From: JAAXGI01 sp965206975
GTDB taxonomy: Bacteria; Gemmatimonadota; Gemmatimonadetes; Longimicrobiales; Gaopeijiaceae
DNA length: 64,000 nt
Direction: 5' to 3'
NCBI GenBank assembly: GCA_965206975.1
Contig: OZ242253.1
Location: 2,294,001 to 2,358,000, forward strand
Within the stretch, counting starts at the first letter, position 1. Every line of letters begins with the position of its first letter. Below the pieces are notes generated by a model. It made no database searches. It saw nothing but the letters and a program-made list of their open reading frames with translations, and had not been told where the DNA came from. Positions 58,682 through 64,000 of this stretch are shown here, piece by piece. Position numbers and translations under genes: made by a program.

Positions 58682-60070
58682 ATGGAGACGACGAAGCGGG
58701 TCACGGGTCGCGCGTATGTCGAGACCTACGGGTGCCAGATGAATATCGCCGACGGCGAGTTGATGGAGGGGATCCTCAGTGCGAGCGGGTACGAGATGGT
58801 CCGTGAGCCCGCCGACGCCGACCTGGTCCTCGTAAACACGTGCGCGATCCGCGAGCACGCCGAGCGGCGGGTGCTCGGGAGAGTTGCGCAGCTGAAGCGT
58901 CTGAAGCAGGCCCGGCCGGATCTGATCCTCGGGGTCACCGGGTGCATGGCACAGCGGATGGGGAACTCGCTCCTCGAGAAGGCGCCGTACGTGGATCTCG
59001 TCATGGGACCGGACGGGTACCGCTTCCTCCCCGAACGGATCACCGAGATCCAGCGCGGCCTCTCCGCCCGCCCCCGCCAGCGTGGTGGCGCGGCGCGGCG
59101 TGTTCAGCTCGCCGTCCTCGACCTGGACGGCGCCGAGCACTACGAAGGCCTGGCGCTCCGCCGACGCTCCGGAGTCACGGCGTGGGTCTCGATCCAGCGC
59201 GGGTGCGACCATCGGTGCACCTTCTGCATCGTGCCGTACGTTCGCGGGCCCGAGAAGAACAGGGCGCCGGGCGACATCCTTCGGGAGGTGGCCGAGCTGG
59301 CCGCGGCGGGCGTGACGGAGGTCACGCTGCTCGGCCAGACCGTTAACTCCTATCGCTCGGGGAGTTGGAGCTTCTCGCGCCTCCTTCGCGAGGTCTCTCG
59401 CGTGGAGGGGATCCGGCGTGTTCGCTTCACCTCCCCGCACCCGAACGACGTGACCCCTGAACTCATCGACGCCATGGCAAACGAGCCGGGTGTCTGCGAG
59501 CAGCTCCACCTCCCGCTCCAGTCCGGGAGCAACCGGACGCTCCGGAGAATGCTTCGGCGTTATACTGTCGAGAGTTTCCTGGGTACTGTGAAGCGCCTCC
59601 GGGAGGCGATCCCCGACATTGCCCTCTCCACGGATGTCATCGTGGCCTTCCCCGGGGAGACCGACGGGGAATTCCAGGAAACCCTGGACGTACTCGCCGA
59701 GGTTCGCTTCGACGAGGCGTTCACCTACAAGTACTCGTTGCGGGAGGGTACGCCCGCTACCCGCTTGCCGGCGGCGGACTTCCTGCCCGCCGACGTGGCG
59801 CAGGGGCGCCTCGAGGCGCTCATTGAGTTGACGCGCGGGATCCAGCGCGAGGTGAACCAGGGGGAGGTGGGGAGGGTCGAGGAGGTCCTGATCGATGGTC
59901 GGGCCCGATTCCCCGGCCAACTCCGTGGGCGCACCCGGAGAAACAAGGTTGTCGCCTTCCCGAGCGCGAACGCCGGGGCTGGGGAGCTGGTGACGGTTGA
60001 GCTCACGGGCACCTCCGGCCCGACCTTCTCCGGAAGGCTCCTTCCGTCTGAGAGCCCGGTGGAGGTGTGA
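58682..60070 (+). CDS. miaB: tRNA i6A37 methylthiotransferase MiaB
   Basis: MiaB adds the 2-methylthio group to i6A37 in UNN-decoding tRNAs. The 462-residue protein has N-terminal cluster cysteines in YGCQMNIAD, NTCAIREHA and TGCMAQR, and the radical-SAM motif CDHRCTFC followed by IVPYVRGPEKNR. LLGQTVNSYRSG, LHLPLQSGSNRTLRRMLRRYT and DVIVAFPGETD then precede a TRAM domain (residues about 380-450, VLIDGRARFPGQLRGRTRRNK). QMN and VPYVRG are MiaB hallmarks. It follows mtaB by 4 bp, so the two tRNA thiomethylases form one transcript. Confidence 0.96.
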   Translation: METTKRVTGRAYVETYGCQMNIADGELMEGILSASGYEMVREPADADLVLVNTCAIREHAERRVLGRVAQLKRLKQARPDLILGVTGCMAQRMGNSLLEKAPYVDLVMGPDGYRFLPERITEIQRGLSARPRQRGGAARRVQLAVLDLDGAEHYEGLALRRRSGVTAWVSIQRGCDHRCTFCIVPYVRGPEKNRAPGDILREVAELAAAGVTEVTLLGQTVNSYRSGSWSFSRLLREVSRVEGIRRVRFTSPHPNDVTPELIDAMANEPGVCEQLHLPLQSGSNRTLRRMLRRYTVESFLGTVKRLREAIPDIALSTDVIVAFPGETDGEFQETLDVLAEVRFDEAFTYKYSLREGTPATRLPAADFLPADVAQGRLEALIELTRGIQREVNQGEVGRVEEVLIDGRARFPGQLRGRTRRNKVVAFPSANAGAGELVTVELTGTSGPTFSGRLLPSESPVEV

Positions 60071-60399
60071 TGGGCCGCCTGGGCACGACTGCGCTCGCTG
60101 TTGCGGTGCTCCTCCTGGTGATGCTCTTCACGCGGGGGAACGGGGCCGAGCGGGTGAGCCTCGAGCTGGGGATCGTCTCCTTCGACGGGGTCCCGCTCGC
60201 GTACGTCGCGCTCGGGAGCTTTTTCATCGGGATGCTCGTGATGCTGGTCGCGGGCATCCACACGGACCTGAAGGTCCGCCGCCTTCTCAGGGACCGGCTC
60301 GAGGAGGAGGACTTGCGGGAGCGGGCGCGGCTGGGCGGGTTGGACCGAAGCCAGCGGGATCTCTTCCTCCCCTCCGAGGGGGAAGAAGAGGATTTCTGA
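60070..60399 (+). CDS. LapA-domain-like small membrane protein
   Basis: The ATG at 60070 lies 4 nt after GGAGG and gives 109 residues; a GTG one codon earlier is too close to the ribosome site. Two membrane helices (about 8-20 and 44-66, YVALGSFFIGMLVMLVAGIHTDLKVRR) are followed by a charged cytoplasmic coil (LLRDRLEEEDLRERARLGGLDR) and an acidic tail. The pair of helices with a basic turn and helical tail matches the lipopolysaccharide-assembly protein A (DUF1049) pattern, where the family is thought to help LPS assembly. It shares the miaB stop region. Confidence 0.75.
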   Translation: MGRLGTTALAVAVLLLVMLFTRGNGAERVSLELGIVSFDGVPLAYVALGSFFIGMLVMLVAGIHTDLKVRRLLRDRLEEEDLRERARLGGLDRSQRDLFLPSEGEEEDF

Positions 60400-60628
60400 T
60401 CCGGGGAATTCGATGCCGGTCCGATGGGGCGGTGCCTTGGGCGTAGCCGTACCGAAGTCCGGGCCTTCCGCCGTGCCCCCTTGCGAAGCCGCCCGTTGCG
60501 GAGCCCGGCAACGATGCGTCCTTCGCGGCGCGCGCACCCACGGGACGGGTGAAGGAGGGCGGCGGTTCCGCGTAGGCGGAGCGACCGTCGCCTGCGGCGG
60601 AGGGTTTTCCATCACGATACGGGGGTTG

Positions 60629-63523
60629 ATGAACCGGCGCATCAGGTGGCTGACGCATTCGGCTCTGGCTGGCCTGCTGATCGTCGGATGCGGACCCGGA
60701 TCGGTGATGGAGCCGGAGGGCCAGGTCCGGGGCGTCGTCCTCGTGGAAGGCTCCAGCCTCTCGGGCGTCGCCGTGGACCTCACCGGTCCCCAGGTGCGGA
60801 GCACATCGACGGACGCAGCGGGTCGATACGTCTTCGAAGGGGTGCCTCCGGGGGCGTACGTGGTGACCGTCCGGAGTACGTCGGAGGACATCTCGTTTCC
60901 CGCGACGTCACGGACTGCCGTCGTCTCGGGAGCCCAGACGGCGACGGTGGACTTCCTCGGAAATTACATCCGGACCGCCTCGATCGAGGGTCGGGTGACG
61001 GCCGGTTCCCGGGGGCTGGTGGGGGTCGCCGTGACGCTCGAGGGTGTTCAGTCCGGAACCACTCTCACGGGGCAAGGGGGGGGATTCATCTTCTCGGGGC
61101 TTCCCGCGGGCCGGTACGAGGTGCGGATATCGGAGCTCCCGGCCTCGATCAGCTTCCCCTCGGTCCGCACCGATGTCGAGCTCTCCACCGGGCAGACCTT
61201 TCTCGTCACCTTCGTGGGTCAGGCGGAGCTTACCGCATCGGTCGTGATCCACTCGATCGAGCGTCGCCTCCCTGATGGCTCGCTGGTCCTCGCGAACCCG
61301 CAGAACCTGCACGGAGAGCTGGAGGTAACTCTCTCGGTGGACCGGGGAGAGGACACCTTGGAGGCTGTCGAGCTCCTCCTCGGGGACGAACTCGTCGGAC
61401 GTCAGAGCTTCGCCCCGGGGAGGATGGCCCCGGAGGCGGGGGTGGGCGAGGGGGCGCGCCTTCAGGCTGCGGCGCCGCTGAGCGTCCGCCTCCCGACAAA
61501 CACGGCAGCGTTTGATTTCGCGACGGGCGCCGTCCGCTTCCCGAACGGGCAGTACCTCCTGAGTGCGCGGCTTGCGACCGTCGAGGGCGGCCCCCTCGCC
61601 TGGCTCTCCTCCGTCCAGGTCCGGCTTCGAAACACCGACACCATCACGGGCCAGATGACGCCGGCGCACGGTCCGGTCACCGGCGTGGACGGGGAGCCCT
61701 GGATCGGTGGTGACCTGACGGTGCGGGTCATCCCGATCCTCTACGATCTCTCGCGGGCGGTCGAGTCGGTCACCCTCGCCCTGAGAAGGTCGGGAGGAGG
61801 TCAACTCCGGACTCTCCGGGGGGCGGTCGGGTCCTCCCCCCTCGTCTTGCCTGCCTCGGGGGAGCCTGGTTCCGGGAACCTGGCCGGCTACCAGACGCCC
61901 GCCGGAGTGACGGACGAGCTCAGCGTGATGTCGGCTCGCTACGAGGGTGGCGACCCCGTGCCGGGGGCTCCCGTGGTGCTGGCGAGGCAGCTTCGAATCG
62001 ATAACGTGGCCCCGCCGGATCCTGTCTTCGCCCTCCCCACTCAGGGCGCGGAGGCAACGTGCTGCCTCGGCAATTGGGTGGGGCGCGGCTTCGACTTCTC
62101 TTCCGCGGTCGACGGGGCCCCGGACACGGGCGCGGGGGGAGCGTCCGTGAGCGTCCACGTCGGGGTGGCCGCCCTTTCCGACGACGAGCTCGCCGAGGGG
62201 CCGGCGGTCGAGGTCGGGGCCGAGCTCTCCCCGACGACAGACAATGTCTCTCTCCGCGCCGTCGTCGTGGCCAGCGACAACCTCGGGAATGAGACCGTCG
62301 TTCCCCTCTCGACGTCGGATGGCAACCCGGCGGCGGGTCCCCGGGGCGCGTTCTTCGGCGTCGACCTGACCCCTCCCACCCTCGAGTTCGATCTCACGAG
62401 CGTGGGGGAGCAGGCGCGAAATCCGCCCCCTGGCTCCGCATGGGTCCTGGCGGTGGGCGATCCGCTCTCGGGCTCCGGGCCCCTCCCCGCGCGCACTTCG
62501 GTTCGAGTGAGGAGTCCCGCGCTCAGCGGAAGGCCCGAGCAGTGCCTCTTCCCGGAGCCCGGGGCATGCCGGCCAGCGCCCGACGGGCTCGTCCGCGGGG
62601 TGCCGGCGGGGGTCGAGGGCTACATCACGCTCAAGAGCCGTGTCCTGGACCGGGCGGGGAATGTATCCGCGGAGATCCGAGGCTCCGTGGTGGTCGACGA
62701 GACGCCGCCGATCCTCGGTCCTCTCAGCGTTCCCGGGACGCTCCGCCCGAATGGGCCCGCGCAGTTCCAAGTCCAGGCGACGGACAATCTGGATCTCGAT
62801 CGAGGGTGGATCTCGCTCGAGTACGGGGATGGGGGAGCGGGGGGCCGGGAGGTGATCGCGATGGTTCCCCCGCGTTCCCTGGGTGTACCCTTCGACGAGG
62901 TACTGACCACGGATGGGAGCCTCGCCCAGACGGTCCTCCCGGTGGTGGGGCTTGAGCGAGTGATTCGGGCCGACGGATTCGCCGCACCGGCCGGGAGTGT
63001 GTTCCGCCTCGCCGCCGCCCGCGCCGTCGTCACGGATGCGGCGGGAAACCGGACGACTCGTACGGAGCCCCTTCCGGGTGCGGCCGGGCTCTCTGCGCGG
63101 AGTTTCTCCGTCTCGGAGCGGGGTCCCGGCGGTGGGGTGGCGGATTTCTCCCTCGAGGCCGCGTCGGACCGGGTGTGCCGGAGCGGCAATGCGGAGACGT
63201 GCGGCACGGGCGTGCCCGCCTCCGTCCGGCTGACGGCTGCCGCGAGGGGGCTCGGGGGAGCGCTCGAGGAACCCTTTCAGCGGGTGCACTTCTACTTCAT
63301 CGGGGAGGGCGAGTCCGAATGGATCGCGACCTCGTCGCGCGCGACCCAGACCGATGGCGACGGCCCCCTTGGCCGAGAGTGGAGCTGGAGCGCCGAGTGG
63401 ACGCCAGCTCCGACCATGCCCTCCGGCTCGGTCGTGCTCTTCGCCGTAGGCGTCGACGGGGACGGCAGCGCGCTCCGTTCGCTTGACCTGACCTCGCTCT
63501 ATGTAGAAGCGGCCGGGCGCTGA
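60629..63523 (+). CDS. Large lipoprotein with two CnaB-like carboxypeptidase-regulatory repeats
   Basis: The ATG at 60629 gives 964 residues with a lipoprotein signal (LLIVGC, Cys21). Two CnaB/carboxypeptidase-regulatory-like beta-sandwiches follow at about 30-110 and 112-200: QVRGVVLVEGSSLSGVAVDLTGP...DAAGRYVFEGVPPGAYVVTVR and ASIEGRVTAGSRGLVGVAVTLEG...GGGFIFSGLPAGRYEVRISEL. The remaining 750 residues are beta-rich and Ig-like, with repeated phrases (VDLTPPTLEFDL, VVDETPPILGPLSVPG, IDNVAPPDPVFALP) that are typical linkers of bacterial Ig-like modules. The protein is probably displayed on the outer membrane. No catalytic motif is seen. About 230 bp without a gene precede it. Confidence 0.85.
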   Translation: MNRRIRWLTHSALAGLLIVGCGPGSVMEPEGQVRGVVLVEGSSLSGVAVDLTGPQVRSTSTDAAGRYVFEGVPPGAYVVTVRSTSEDISFPATSRTAVVSGAQTATVDFLGNYIRTASIEGRVTAGSRGLVGVAVTLEGVQSGTTLTGQGGGFIFSGLPAGRYEVRISELPASISFPSVRTDVELSTGQTFLVTFVGQAELTASVVIHSIERRLPDGSLVLANPQNLHGELEVTLSVDRGEDTLEAVELLLGDELVGRQSFAPGRMAPEAGVGEGARLQAAAPLSVRLPTNTAAFDFATGAVRFPNGQYLLSARLATVEGGPLAWLSSVQVRLRNTDTITGQMTPAHGPVTGVDGEPWIGGDLTVRVIPILYDLSRAVESVTLALRRSGGGQLRTLRGAVGSSPLVLPASGEPGSGNLAGYQTPAGVTDELSVMSARYEGGDPVPGAPVVLARQLRIDNVAPPDPVFALPTQGAEATCCLGNWVGRGFDFSSAVDGAPDTGAGGASVSVHVGVAALSDDELAEGPAVEVGAELSPTTDNVSLRAVVVASDNLGNETVVPLSTSDGNPAAGPRGAFFGVDLTPPTLEFDLTSVGEQARNPPPGSAWVLAVGDPLSGSGPLPARTSVRVRSPALSGRPEQCLFPEPGACRPAPDGLVRGVPAGVEGYITLKSRVLDRAGNVSAEIRGSVVVDETPPILGPLSVPGTLRPNGPAQFQVQATDNLDLDRGWISLEYGDGGAGGREVIAMVPPRSLGVPFDEVLTTDGSLAQTVLPVVGLERVIRADGFAAPAGSVFRLAAARAVVTDAAGNRTTRTEPLPGAAGLSARSFSVSERGPGGGVADFSLEAASDRVCRSGNAETCGTGVPASVRLTAAARGLGGALEEPFQRVHFYFIGEGESEWIATSSRATQTDGDGPLGREWSWSAEWTPAPTMPSGSVVLFAVGVDGDGSALRSLDLTSLYVEAAGR

Positions 63524-63581
63524 CCCTTATGCCGGGAGGCTCGGACCCGATCGGGAGGGGCGCGTCACGTTCCGGCCGCGA

Positions 63582-64000
63582 CTAGCAGCCGGGCGGTACC
63601 TCAACCGCGACGAGTCCCTTCTCGTGGTCCACGAGCGGGGCAGAATAGCGGCCTGAGAAGCAGGCGTCGCAGAAGGGGCCGGCCTCCGATACCGCTTCCA
63701 GCATCCCCTCGAGCGAGAGGTAGCCGAGCGAGGTGACCTTGAGGACCTCGGCGGTCTCCTCGATCGTTCTCGATGCGCCGATCAGCTCCTCGGGCGAGGG
63801 CATGTCGATCCCGTAGTAGCAGGGGAACCGCACGGGTGGGCTCGCGATCCGGAAGTGTACCTCCTTCGCGCCAGCCTCCTTGAGGAACTTGACGAGCGAC
63901 GTCGAGGTCGTGCCCCGGACGAGCGAGTCGTCCACCACGACGACGCGGCGGTCCCGCACGATCTCCCGCACCGGGTTGTACTTGATCCTCGCGCCAAAGT
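63582..64000 (-). CDS. purF: Amidophosphoribosyltransferase PurF, C-terminal part (cut by window edge)
   Basis: The frame is open from the right edge to a TAG at 63582-63584, about 139 codons. PurF transfers glutamine amide nitrogen to PRPP in the first step of purine synthesis. The visible part holds the phosphoribosyltransferase PRPP loop VVVVDDSLVRGTTS, FGARIKYNPVREIV before it, and HFRIASPPVRFPCYYGIDMPSPEELIG and the tail FCDACFSGRYSAPL after it. The N-terminal glutaminase half lies outside the window. It converges on the large lipoprotein gene. Confidence 0.95.
   Translation of the reverse strand, partial: FGARIKYNPVREIVRDRRVVVVDDSLVRGTTSTSLVKFLKEAGAKEVHFRIASPPVRFPCYYGIDMPSPEELIGASRTIEETAEVLKVTSLGYLSLEGMLEAVSEAGPFCDACFSGRYSAPLVDHEKGLVAVEVPPGC

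Noticed and set aside
57253..58704. 483-codon open frame antisense to mtaB
   Set aside because: It lies wholly opposite a clear radical-SAM enzyme and has arginine-rich low-complexity composition and no ribosome site.
60908..63289. 793-codon open frame antisense to the large lipoprotein gene
   Set aside because: High G+C removes stop codons from the opposite strand. The plus-strand frame has a signal peptide and recognisable domains; the antisense product is Arg/Pro/His-rich with no domain.
1..64000. tRNA, rRNA, tmRNA, RNase P RNA or CRISPR arrays
   Set aside because: The larger intergenic regions were read on both strands for cloverleaf T-arm motifs, rRNA-like conserved stretches and evenly spaced repeats; none was found. 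A covariance-model search could still find a divergent small RNA.

Overview
The window is high-G+C bacterial chromosome. It encodes a diderm: SusC/SusD-type outer-membrane uptake proteins, a CBM9/DUF5916-type outer-membrane barrel, several lipoproteins, and a complete meso-diaminopimelate-type cell-wall and division (dcw) cluster. SusC/D, DUF5916, large secreted serine hydrolases, a PASTA-bearing FtsI and very high G+C together resemble Gemmatimonadota. That assignment is an inference from gene content; no 16S or marker search was possible. No rRNA, tRNA or CRISPR was recognised.

Layout. 1-5,800 (minus strand): an NHL-propeller lipoprotein cut by the window edge, then a susD/susC pair with its own promoter, an intercistronic hairpin and a strong terminator-like hairpin. 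5,800-8,300: an accessory scar. An amtB ammonium-transporter gene has been killed by an in-frame TAG and by an IS1182-family element flanked by CTAG repeats; the rest of amtB is absent. The transposase itself carries two compensating frameshifts. 8,700-24,600: mostly secreted or envelope functions. These are an SGNH hydrolase, a YVTN propeller, a di-haem cytochrome c, an unknown secreted protein, an M20 peptidase, a secreted RraA-like protein, a DUF5916 barrel, a MATE exporter, a lectin-like protein, a beta-lactamase-fold hydrolase with an altered SxxK motif, a YeeZ-like SDR, and an Fe(III)-type ABC ATPase behind a good Fur box. 24,577-26,401: a TPR protein with a Rho-independent terminator.

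27,040-43,447 is the dcw cluster mraZ-rsmH-ftsL-ftsI-murE-murF-mraY-murD-ftsW-murG-murC-ftsQ-ftsA-ftsZ. Almost every junction is an ATGA/GTGA-type overlap. The cluster is preceded by five TGG-type MraZ boxes spaced exactly 10 bp apart. murB and ddl are not in the cluster. Downstream, on the same strand, come an M23 peptidase, a large unknown membrane protein, ftsY, recG, asnS and a D-2-hydroxyacid dehydrogenase. mazG is on the minus strand and diverges from alr. alr is followed by an unknown lipoprotein/beta-barrel pair, the two methylthiotransferases mtaB and miaB, a LapA-like membrane protein and a 964-residue lipoprotein with CnaB-like repeats. The minus-strand 3' end of purF closes the window.

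The dcw block supplies lipid II synthesis (MurC-G, MraY), its polymerisation and cross-linking at the septum (FtsW, FtsI) and the divisome scaffold (FtsA, FtsZ, FtsQ, FtsL). The M23 enzyme and alanine racemase are functionally adjacent.
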